Positions 1 through 9,780 of a stretch of 64,000 bases of DNA are shown here, in pieces; the first letter of the stretch is position 1, and each line of letters starts with the position of its first letter. The stretch is from positions 24,898,001 to 24,962,000 of the forward strand of contig JAIVEN010000010.1 of assembly GCA_026686845.1 (NCBI GenBank), read 5' to 3'. The notes beneath the pieces are model-generated. The model had not been told where the DNA came from. It did no database searches and worked only from the letters and a program-made list of their open reading frames with translations. A program made the position numbers and the translations under genes. This DNA is from Adenanthera pavonina. Its lineage: Eukaryota > Streptophyta > Magnoliopsida > Fabales > Fabaceae.

Positions 1-273
1 TAAATTCACCGTCCCCTCCCTCTCACTCGTGCATACATAACCTGTTAACCATCTCATGTATTGGGTACCAATTAATGGGTGTCCGTGTGAGCAAAAGGAA
101 GAATTGGGAAAATTAGGTAAATAATATGTGAGAGGTAAATTAGTAAATATGAATTAGTTTAATATAATTTTTAATTGATAGATATTATATTTAATTATTT
201 TAAGAATATATTTGACAATGCTAACATTTAGACAAGATTATACATTTCTAAAATAGAATGGAGAGCTTTGTAG

Positions 274-629
274 TTAAGATAAAAACAAGGAAAACCAAAA
301 TATATTACTATAATTTTTATTGTCAAGCCAACAAAGAAGCATTAGTTTAGAAATCATGACCGTGGCATGGCTGCTATGAGGAACAAGATGATCTGCATGC
401 AAATGAATGCACCTGAAAGACCCATTACCAAGATGGACAAAAGAAAGATGGTGAAATTTACCATTGCTAGCCAGGCAAGCCACGTGGACAAGGATCTTTG
501 TTCTGAATTGTGGGTGACTGTAATTTGATGGCATCAAGTGAAAAAAAAAAAAAAAGCCTAGACAGATGACCATGATGAGGCTTCGCTATTTCTCTGCCTT
601 GACGGCATCCTCGAAGTTATGTGGTGTTT
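274..629 (-). pseudogene. Decayed last exon of membrane-protein gene, copy A
   Basis: Paralogue of the last exon of the intact gene at 39282-43325. The exon begins after an AG acceptor at 630-632 (context ATGCAG, as in the intact copy). In the first frame the matching peptide stops at an in-frame stop where the intact copy reads into its first membrane segment. The match resumes in another frame across a T15 run (HLMPSNYSHPQF here, YLMLPNDYYPQL in the intact copy), then drifts again. This is a pseudogene exon with at least one frameshift. No counterparts of the short upstream exons were found in 1100-2300, although intron sequence is preserved there. Confidence 0.6.
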
Positions 630-964
630 CTGCATTATGAAAGCAAAATTTCTTATATATATATATATATTAACGAATTAGAAGGGACAAATGGAATCCT
701 AAATACTATTAAAGGGACCCAAAATATATGTATGACAAAAAAAAAATACTCTCTGGATTCAAGAAAACATAGGAGCTTTTGGTAACAGATAGTCAAGTAT
801 GAAGGTGATATGAGCATAGACAAAATGGATGAATTCTAGTAATTGAATATTCCTCAACAATGGGGATATAACAATCAGGCACTAGCCGAACATATGAGCG
901 AGAGACCAAGAAATATAAGGGAAATCTAAAGATCCAAGTAAAAAAACAAGTGCATTCAATTCTA

Positions 965-1085
965 ACAGAAATACAATTCCGGTATTGGCAAATGCAAACT
1001 AACTGCTGCTCCAAATTAGCTTCATCCTCTTCATCTTTGCCAAGAAAATCGAGAACAAAGCAAGCAAAAGTCGGATGAAGTCATT
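965..1085 (-). repeat. Intron-derived repeat of copy A (first unit)
   Basis: Matches the intron segments at about 39785-39880 and 41010-41100 of the intact gene and 51728-51800 of copy C. Shared landmarks are a TTGGCAA/TTGACAA-type start, the block CTTCATCCTCTTCAT, and a GAAAATC(A/G)AGAA block. It places copy A's structure downstream of the decayed exon. Confidence 0.5.
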
Positions 1086-2214
1086 GACCAGGAAAATGAA
1101 ATGAAATCAAAGAATACCAATAACGAAAAGTTGCATATAATGAAGAACATCCAAAGAAAATGAAGCCAAATGAATCAATAGCAAAAGCAACAAGCGAAGA
1201 CATCGATTACTTGGTTCATAAGAAGCCTGTGTTTATCCGTCGTGCGTTCAATGTTATCCAAATATCCAATCTTTGATTTGTTCGAAGCACAAGATCCCAA
1301 AAAAAAAAAAAAATTGAGCAAATATCAGATGATACCTGACAAATCAGGGACTTTTAAGTTGGAATTCATTCATATGAAACTAATTTTTTATTTATTTCTT
1401 TATACATATAACATGAAGCATCTACACATGGAATAAGAAGTAAACTAATTAAGAGACAAAAGTTGTGAATTACCAAGGTTTTGAATGAGAATCAGATAGA
1501 TTGTTTGCGTGGTGATGAAAACTTCCAACTTTGCATCTTCTCAAAAGCCCATGCTTCTTCAAAATCCCTTCTTGATGATCTTGTCAATTTCATCAAGGCA
1601 CCATGTTGAGGACGCATAATTCATATTGAATACACTAATGGCTATTATAGATTCTTTGATTGATATGGAAAGTGTCTAGCAAATTTGCCTCCTGCTCCTC
1701 GTTTCTTTTTTCTTTTTTCTTTTTTCCTTTTGGTGAGTACCAAGGATATCTCTAGCTGATAGTTAAAAATTAATTCCTTTGAGGTGTAGAAATTACCAAA
1801 GTGGGTTTTACTTTTCCCAATAAAATGTTTTGCATACACACGGCGAGGGATAAAACTCCAGAGGACAATATGCTTAAGAGATCCAACCTTCTACCAACTG
1901 TACAAGAACCTTGTTGGTTCCTACTCCTAGTTTCTCATCATCCATGAAGGTGATGATATTATTTTGGCTTAGAGCATTGCAAAGATATTCTGTCAAACCA
2001 TGTCAAATGGTTGTTCCTCTAAAATTGATGGAGATATCCGTGTCCTATTTATTTCAGCGAAATAGAAGCGTTACTGACCATTTCACTTCACGTGTAATGA
2101 TTTATATGACTAAGGAGAGACAAAGAAGAAAGATGGATATTCTTCTGCAGCTGAAAAGTGTGTATGAGTGAAATCACTCAAGTATGAATGTGACTTAAGG
2201 AGAAACTAGAAATT

Positions 2215-2312
2215 TAAGGAAAAAGTCAAGTATTGACAAATATAAATTAACTGTTACTCAAAATTAGCTTCATCCTCTTGATTTTGGTAAGAAAATCAAG
2301 AACAGACTTAGC
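2215..2312 (-). repeat. Intron-derived repeat of copy A (second unit)
   Basis: Second copy of the 965-1085 segment (TATTGACAAATATAAATTAACTG, then AATTAGCTTCATCCTCTTGA). In the intact gene the same segment occurs twice, about 1.2 kb apart, because an exon pair with its introns was duplicated. Copy A shows similar spacing, so the duplication probably predates the split of the copies. Confidence 0.45.
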
Positions 2313-2362
2313 TATCATCCGTGTTGATTTAAATCATTTTGGTCAATTTCTAAGGTGGTATG

Positions 2363-4738
2363 TGTAACATCTAAATTTCTATGATTTTGTTTGAATTCTG
2401 GTTTAGAGAATTACTGCATAATTAGAATTAAAAGAGCTTATGTAGATCAAATCAGGGACTAAATAGCAAAGGATGATCAGGGACCAACTTGCAAAGAAAG
2501 TTGGATGGCATAATTGAAAATATTAATTATTAGCAAAAAGACAAAAAAGGGGACATAGATGTCATTTCCTCAAACAAATTATCAATCCAGTATTTGCTAA
2601 GACTGGTTACGGGAGGTAATTCAGGAAAATTATCGTAAGAAATTATACTCTAATAAGCAAAACCAGAAAATGGATATATTGGGCAAAAAATTGATCCGAA
2701 GTTCCATAATCTGTAAATTAATAAGAATTAGAAAATAAGTCTGGATTAGGAAACTCAGATATTAGGGTATAAAAAGAGATATTGAATTTTTCTATAAGGT
2801 TTAAATAGCCATAGAATCGGTCTAATGAATATTGGGCTAAAATCGGAGTCTGGGCCCAGTAAGACTGCACCGGTTTCTTAATGGGCCAAAAGTGCTATTC
2901 ATGGAGGCCCAATAAACGTGTAGAAAACCCTAATAGGCTAGGGATGATTTTTGGGAAGCCCAGAAGTATTATTGACAAGAATAGCTCAAACGATGTCAAG
3001 AAAGGATTAAGAGCCCAATGAGCCCAATTCAACCGATTCCCACGCTAATTAAATTATATGTGACCCAATAGACTATGAAATAATCAAGAATAATATTAGA
3101 AGGTTTATAATAATCCTCTATGTGGAGAAGTTACAGGAAAAACTAATCAGCAACAATTTTATCGGTGTTTTCGGTTAGAGCCCAATAAGGTAGAATATTT
3201 TCTAAAATAAATTATATGGGGTTAGAAATGATTAATTAAGGTCATAATGAGTTTGAAATTCATATTTTGAATATATTTATGCATGAAAAATTTTACCAGA
3301 CAAAGTTTACATAATCAGAGCCCGAAAACCTGGTATATGTTGAAATTGGGCCTAGAATTAAATGGTTTAAGCCCAAATAATTAAAGGCACTATCTTGGGA
3401 TGAATTATTACTCAAAATTTCGTGCAAAAGGAGTGGAGAAGAGTTAACCACCATGCATGACACTATTTCAAATATTAGGTGTCAAAATTGGAAGTTTGGA
3501 TGAAGTAAGCTTATGTAAGCATAATGATGCATTATTTACCTTATTTGGAGGTAAAAGTGGCATCCAAATTAATGACAAGAGAGGGAAAATTAATTAGATA
3601 AAAATTATGTGAAGAAATTAGGTGTATGGTGGAGAAAAGAGATGATGTAGTGCAATTTTGGCCCTTGGATCAAAAGTTAATCAAATGGATGGAGTTGCTT
3701 CTTGTTGTCTATAAATAGGCTCTTCCTTCCCTCCATTATTCACACCAAAAATGAAAATCCACCATATATTAGTGGGAAAGTGAGTTATAGAGAGAAGGAG
3801 GAGAAGAGCAAAGGAAAATTTGCAAGTTTAAGGTAACATCTTTTCCCTTTCTTGCATTTTATTTCTAAATGGTTGTTTAGATCTTGTATTTCTATGATTG
3901 GTAGGTAGAAAACATGTTTATGTTATGAATATGATGATGATGTTGGATCAAAATGGTGAAAGAATGATGAATATGCTATGAATTTTGCAAGAACAAGCAT
4001 GAACATGTGAAGAACATGATGAACATGCTAAAAGGTGCCTTTTGATCCTAAATGTTACTATGCCAAAATGAAATCATGTTTCTTGCAATTATTTTTAAGT
4101 ATTATGCTAGAATGGGATTATGATGTTATTGGGATTTTCTTAAATCTCACCCCAGCAAATATCTAACCATGATTTGGTTCAAATCATGTGAAAGGCAAGA
4201 AGATAAAGGAGGATCCATAAAGAAAGGTTTAGAAATAGGAAGGGCATTTTGGATACTTATGTAATATAAAGTATAATGACATTTTATGTCACAATTATGT
4301 AAATTATGTGTGACTCCTAGATGATGAATAAAAGTATGTTTTGGATCAATTTTATATGGGTTATGTGACTACCATTGAAAGTATGGTATTATGGAATTTT
4401 AGGGAATGAAATTTGGAAAAATTAGGGTAAAATTGCAAGTAAATTCATGAAATTTACTGTAGCAATATACCTAATAAAATTCCAAATTAATATTTTTTCC
4501 TTATAGAGTATTTTAAGATATGAATTTAGTAATTTGAACCACCCTTAAATGATTTTTTTAGAATTAGTTATGATTTTTCAAAGTTCAACCAAATTTTTAT
4601 ATTTACCAAATGAATAGTGACTTTTGGTAAATTTTTGAAATTTTCGAATTTGGCCCAAATTTGCTTCCAAATACATCTAATTGGTACCTAAACTACTAAT
4701 AATGAATAGTAAATAGTTCCTAAAGTTAAGATGTGACA
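2363..4738 (+). mobile_element. Probable solo LTR (family related to the LARD at 55769)
   Basis: The segment starts TGTAACATCT and ends AGATGTGACA, the imperfect inverted termini (TG...CA) of an LTR, about 2.4 kb apart. A strong TATA box (CTATAAATAGG, about 3709) is followed by a pyrimidine-rich leader and a CTTTCTTGCATTTTATTTC block, as in an LTR U3/R region. Layout and phrases such as AATGAATAGTA near the 3' end resemble the minus-strand LTR at 55769-58714. No internal region, PBS or PPT adjoins it. The five flanking bases (GTATG and CATAA) do not match, so it may have recombined or lost its TSD. Confidence 0.5.
3706..3718 (+). promoter_or_regulatory. TATA box of the LTR promoter
   Basis: TCTATAAATAGGC lies just upstream of a CT-rich leader inside the 2363-4738 LTR. 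The position and composition suit a retrotransposon U3 promoter reading plus. Confidence 0.5.
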
Positions 4739-4805
4739 CATAAAAGAAACCATATTCATATATATCATAATCGGTTCTACATTTATAGTCAATAAGTACA
4801 TAGAT

Positions 4806-6107
4806 TTAGCGATAAACATTAACATATGGCTTTATACTAGCCAACAAAAAAGGACATGGGCTTATGTAAGGATTTAAGTTTGAACATGAATCCATACCCA
4901 CCTCATCTTGCACATCTCCAAGTTTTTCTTTTAATGTAGACAACTCCTCTTCATGTGCTTTTTTAATAGCATTAATCTCTACATTTTTCTTCAAGGTAGT
5001 TGGAGTGACCCTTCTCCTATAACAACGCACTGATCCAAGATACTCCTTCCCAAACACAGCTTCAAAGGCTTCCACATTACTTTCTTCATTGTTCTCAATC
5101 ATACCTTGAAGTTGGGACTAGTAAAAACATTAAATTAGATGTTATACAATAATATTAACATTGTCTATTAAATAGATTAATTTAAGGACAATTTAAACTT
5201 ACAATTACGTTATCAGTTTCTGCATCCAATTGTTTTCCTTTATTGCCTTTTCGAGTTTCAACAAAAAATTCTGCTTGAGTAGGCTCTCTGTTCTCCTTTG
5301 TTCTCTACAAAACAATAACCATAGTGTGAAAATTTTCTTTTTAATATAGCACCATTTTTAAAATACAACCATCATATAAAATGGAAATAAGGTATTAGCA
5401 ATACCATTATTTCACAAATCAAAGCAAAGCTTCTCGAGCCCATTCGGTGCCTCCATTTTTGTCAAGCTCTACTTCGAGTGTTCCTCATACTGATTGCCTA
5501 TACAATAAGTTTAAAGAAACATGAAAATAAATCAATTATTTAAGTTTGTAGCACATGCAGCAAAACTGACTATGAGTCTTACTTGTGCAATTTTTGAACT
5601 CTAATATTCACAAAGCTTCCTAAAATCAGATTCTGGCACCTTTGGAGGGTGATGTTTGAGCCTTTCTGTCAACTTGGAATACTTAAAAAAATGATTCTTC
5701 CTAATTTTGCATTTATAACGTCTCCAAGCAAATGATTCTTCCTAATTTTGCATTTATAACATCTCCAAGCATCTCTAACAGTAGTCTCTACCCATCATTT
5801 TGCTTCATTTGGTAAAATAAACTTTTTCTACACAAAACACAATAGAAAAACAAGATCATGAAATCAAAAGCATCATATCGTAAATGGATAAAAATGTTCA
5901 ATGCTATTAAATACATGCATTAGCATAAACCCATATATCATTTTTATTTGGATGTGGAATTTTTGTCCAACTTGGGTAAATCAAAGGACAAAATGTTGAG
6001 TTTCTTGCGACTGTTCCCAAGAATAAGCTTAAGTCAGATACTACTTTATTTGTTGGCCCAATAGGTTGACCTTCTGGATTGAAGGTTACTTCTTCTCGCT
6101 TCGCCAT
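4806..6107 (-). pseudogene. CACTA Transposase_24-type protein, C-terminal part
   Basis: Second protein of plant CACTA elements (Pfam Transposase_24, Ptta/En/Spm), a presumed DNA-binding accessory of transposition. Three blocks are readable in order: 6107-5907 (residues ...GPTNKVVSDLSLFLGTVARN..., ending near SWTKIP), about 5310-5200 (REPTQAEFFVETRKGNKG followed by KQLDAETDNVI), and 5102-4806 (FGKEYLGSVRCYRRRVTPTT and a coiled-coil tail rich in E and K). These match the family's usual order. Stops and frame changes separate the blocks, some perhaps introns. The upstream N-terminal part lies beyond the LTR insertion at 6152-8397. It was probably expressed from the same minus-strand element as the TNP2 remnant. 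Confidence 0.75.
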
Positions 6108-6146
6108 TGTTCTTGCATGAATCTATTTGCATGAAGTTTTTTCATG

Positions 6147-6151
6147 AGTTC
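6147..6151. repeat. Target-site duplication of L1, left (AGTTC)
   Basis: AGTTC directly precedes the TGTAATGCC start of the LTR. The same five bases follow its TTACA end at 8398-8402. Five base pairs is the normal Ty3/gypsy TSD size. Confidence 0.9.
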
Positions 6152-8397
6152 TGTAATGCCCCTCATGATATTTTTCTTGGCATTGTGTTCAGGACTGAAG
6201 GAAACAGGATGGAGGAAGGGTCAAGTAGAGTCTGGAAGAGCTCCACGCCGCGGCGAAGAGCAGGGCCGCCGCGGTGAGAAGCTTCCCAGTGGCGTTGTTC
6301 TGGAAAATTTGGCGGAGCCGCGGCGAGAGTCGGAAAAATTGTTTAAATCTGGATCAGTCGGACGCAAAAGAAAGAAAGGAAACGAAGGGAGCGACGCAGA
6401 GAGACGAGGAGCAGTGCTAGGGTTTGGCATTTTCGGTGTCCTGGAGTGATTCTTGTCCATCGGGAGCTTGGATTCAAGTTGGTAAGGGTTCCCTACTCCT
6501 CTCTCTCCATTTTCTTCGGTTGAAATTTGGGATTTTCGGTTGTATGGTTGGATTTCCGGTTTGGGGTGAAATCCACCAATTGAAATGGATGTTTTGGGGT
6601 TAAGGAAGTGTGTTTTGAGGTTCTTGTTACTCGAATGTGAGTTTTGAAGGGATTATGTGTGTTTAGAGCTTAACCCTAGGTTGTCTTCGGTAATGGCTCT
6701 TAGGAATTCAAGGTGTCTGAGGTTGTGTGGTGTTTGAGTAATCCCTAAGAGCTTATTGATGCATGAAAAGGGTGTTGGAACCTTGGGTTTGGTTAATATG
6801 GTTGAATTGTGAGGTTTGATTTGTTGGTGTATTGTGCTAATAAGAGAATTGTGACATGATAAAGGTTGTTGGCTAATCGAGAAGGGTTCACGCGTACTGG
6901 ACAGTTCAAGGAAGCTTGTGGAACTCATGTGTGTGTGGTAACGACAATTAAGGTAACCGGGTGTTTGTTTATATTGTATTGATTATGTTATATGATAGTA
7001 CATGTGTTTGTGTATATATGCATGTCTCTTTCATACCACGGTATCGATGTGTTTGTGTGTACTATTTGTATATATATCGTGGTATGTATACTGATAGATG
7101 ATGGTTATGACTATGATGATGATATGTGTGATGATGATATGATAGGTTGCACACATGACATTATGATGATGATATGATGATACATGAGCCTCACCACATG
7201 ACATTGTGAGACTGTGATGTATGGTGGATGTGGTGGTGATGACGTGATGGCGGTATGGTGTATGATGATTATATATATATGTTAGGGAGGATAAGGTTGG
7301 ATTATATATATGTTAGGGAGGATAAGGATGGATGATATATATGTTAGGGAGGATAAGGATGGAGTCCCAGTGAGGGCGACATGCATATCATTCATTTCAT
7401 ATTGCATACATGATTGGTGTGAGATATATGTATATATATATTTGTGTGTGTGTGGTTGTTGTTCCCGGTTATTGAGACATTGTCTCACCCCATCTCCCAA
7501 AAACTAACCTTTCAGGTGACGGTTCTGGCACTAGTCCGGAGAAGACGCGGGAGTAGCTGTGTATGTGGGAATAGTCTATGTAGCGTGTGTATTTTGTTGG
7601 TATCTTGTGCCAAGTAGGATAGCATGGGTTGTAATGGATAATGTTATGATTGAGACTGGTTTGGATGTATGGATGTTTATCTATGTGGTATGTATGGTTG
7701 AATGTTGTTGAGTAGTATGTGTGGCAGTTTTGGTAAGTCCAGAGTATTGTTGGGCCTTGTTGGTTTGCGTAAGGGCCTGTAGCCCATTTGGCCAGGTTGG
7801 GTTCCAAGGGGTCAAATCTCAGAGGAGTGGTTCCTTTGAGGTAAAACCTCTTTGGACAGGTTGGTTTGGAGGTTTTGGACCTGTATGAATGGTCTCTGAG
7901 CGATCAGTTGCCTTTGGTGGCAATTAGAGGCGGCTAGTGGTGAGTTTTGGTCAACAAGTGGCCAAAATGGTGTCAAGTGTCCAGAATCTCCATACGGAGT
8001 TGGATTGAGGTAAAAGTGGTGTCCTTGGATAGATGGGGACTAGACTGACTTGTAGGAGTTGGAATCAAGTCAATTGGAGGTCGGAACATAAAGTTATGCG
8101 CGTCAGAAGTTCACCCCGGAGTGTTGAAATTGCTGATACGGTATATCAGCAGGGGGCGTCGTGGCGAGGGAAGGCAGGCCGCGGCGCCAGAGGAGACAGA
8201 AGCGATGTTGAGACAGGGGAGGCCGGAGCCACAGCGATACTGTAGCGGCCGCGGCCCCAGCCCAATTTTTGGTGCTTTCGTGTCGTTTTCGCTGTGTTTA
8301 CGAATTAGAAGAGTTGTTTTGAGATGTCAGGGTTGTGTTTGGTCAGATTTTGAAGTTTTTGGTTAAGTTCGGAGGTGTCAGGAGGTAGGATGTTACA
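6152..8397 (+). mobile_element. Solo LTR L1 of the Tekay-like gypsy family
   Basis: A complete 2246-bp LTR from TGTAATGCC to ATGTTACA, flanked by perfect AGTTC duplications. It matches the reverse complement of the 5' LTR at 28228-30562 along its whole length. No internal sequence is present, so it is the product of recombination between the two LTRs of a former element. It lies within the CACTA Transposase_24 gene. GC-rich stretches near both ends (about 6230-6400 and 8150-8260) give accidental open frames on both strands. These are not genes. Confidence 0.93.
7281..7373 (+). repeat. Minisatellite inside LTR L1 (3 units of about 31 bp)
   Basis: Three head-to-tail units beginning GTTAGGGAGGATAAGG at 7281, 7312 and 7343. 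The orthologous position of L2 has five units, and the L3/L4 subfamily has one. Confidence 0.85.
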
Positions 8398-8402
8398 AGT
8401 TC
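8398..8402. repeat. Target-site duplication of L1, right (AGTTC)
   Basis: Right-hand partner of the AGTTC at 6147-6151. Confidence 0.9.
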
Positions 8403-8554
8403 TTTTTATAGATGTTCCTATTTTCAATTTAAAGTCATCATCATAATAAAAATAAGGTATAGATTTTGTAATCATTATATAGATAACTTAATAGAAATAC
8501 ATATCAAGAAGAAACAAGATAATTTACCTTCTATAGTTTCTTTATTTGTATTTG

Positions 8555-9240
8555 TTACTTCTTCTTCTTGATTAACATCTCCCTCAACTTGTCCATAGCT
8601 TCTAGTTGCCTGAAGTCTTCCTCCCTATTTCTTCTAGATGATGGTTGATTTTGGTTCACTTTTACTAGAGGACGATTTTGACACTTGCTTAAAGGTTTTT
8701 CTCTATTGAGTGACTTAGTTACAGTAGTTTCTCTTGATTGTTGAGGTTGAAATTGAGCCTTTTCTCCTTGTTGAGAATCCCTATAAGCTTTATTAAAGTC
8801 ACCAAAGGGCATTGAAGGGCATGCTTGGTTTGTCTTTACCTTCTTTTTTTTTTACTTTCTTGTACACCACTACCTCTTTGGGACACAAATGCAATCTTGG
8901 GATTTTGTTGATGAGCTTGCTTTTGAACGGAACAATGAGCTGTAGAATCGAGTGTATCAAAAGAATGCTTCTCTTGATTGGAACATTGAGCTTGATTTTT
9001 TTGATTTTTCTTTTCAGCTATGGCTTTATCCAAGTTGCCATCAATCTCCTTCACTTTATCTTTGTTATTACCCCGTAGTCTTTCATGCAATCTATCATTT
9101 TTCTCCCTCTTAATTTGCTAAAATTTCTTTACCAACTCAGTGCTTAACCTTACTTCTAAAGGAATTTGAGACCTCTTTTAGTAGGACATAGACCACCATT
9201 TCTAAGGACTGATCCTCTATCTTGAACACTTTTTACTTTC
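8555..9240 (-). pseudogene. CACTA accessory protein, N-terminal low-complexity part
   Basis: Minus-strand open stretches 8836-9090 and 8555-8812 encode a polar, Q/N/K-rich peptide (for example RNREEDFRQLEAMDKLREML near its end), as in the poorly conserved N-terminal regions of CACTA accessory proteins. It lies just upstream, on the minus strand, of the Transposase_24 blocks, separated from them by LTR L1. No catalytic domain is visible. The link to the downstream blocks rests on position and strand. It could also be an unrelated exon of the element. Confidence 0.45.
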
Positions 9241-9780
9241 TCCATATTTGCTGAAATCATATTACCAATCACAATAAATTGCAACTAAAATAACTAGGAA
9301 AATACTGTCAAGACAGTTTCAAACCTGATGTCTATAATTGAATATATCCAACTTCCTTAAAAGCCAAACAATTTTCAAATATTTATATCAAAAAGTATTT
9401 TTAGAGAAAAACATCCTTCTATTTAAACAAATAGTAAATACAACAAATGGAACCACTGAACATTGGATATTATAAGAGACAACAAAGCCAACATTTTATT
9501 TGCTGAAAACAATCCAGAAATTAGACAAAACAATGGAAAAAATTCTACCTTCTATATAGGTGCACTAATTATCCGTCTTTTCCCTTCAATTCATCAGTCT
9601 AATTTGTTGTCATACTTCAACACCTACATTTTAACATAGAAGGATACATTAGTGGCTTAAATACAAGTGATAACACAAAAATGATATGATTATTTTATTA
9701 AAAGACATTAAAAACTATCAATAAATATGGTATGCTAACTTAACTATAAACTGATTATTTATTTCATGGTGACTTGATTA

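Larger units (their letters stand above)
630..2362. other. Non-coding remnant of copy A; no gene seen
   Basis: Apart from the two intron-derived repeats, I see an (AT)n run near 654-670, an A13 run near 1300 and a pyrimidine tract near 1700. The short open frames here show no family motifs, no codon pattern and no convincing splice context. Confidence 0.5.

Noticed and set aside
1242..2171. Short frames in 1242-1436 and 1911-2171
   Set aside because: No conserved residues relative to the intact paralogue. They probably lie in intron or unrelated sequence of decayed copy A.
6144..6460. Overlapping open frames on both strands at the start of LTR L1
   Set aside because: They lie in the GC-rich end of the LTR, recur in decayed form in L2 (30254-30558) and L4 (35395-35643), and show no conserved protein.
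7281..7373. CRISPR-like array
   Set aside because: Head-to-tail minisatellite without unique spacers, in plant DNA and inside an LTR.
6992..7807. Several frames within L1 rich in Tyr, Ile, Asp or His
   Set aside because: Translations of AT-rich repeats and the minisatellite inside the LTR. The mirror frames in L2 are not conserved as protein.
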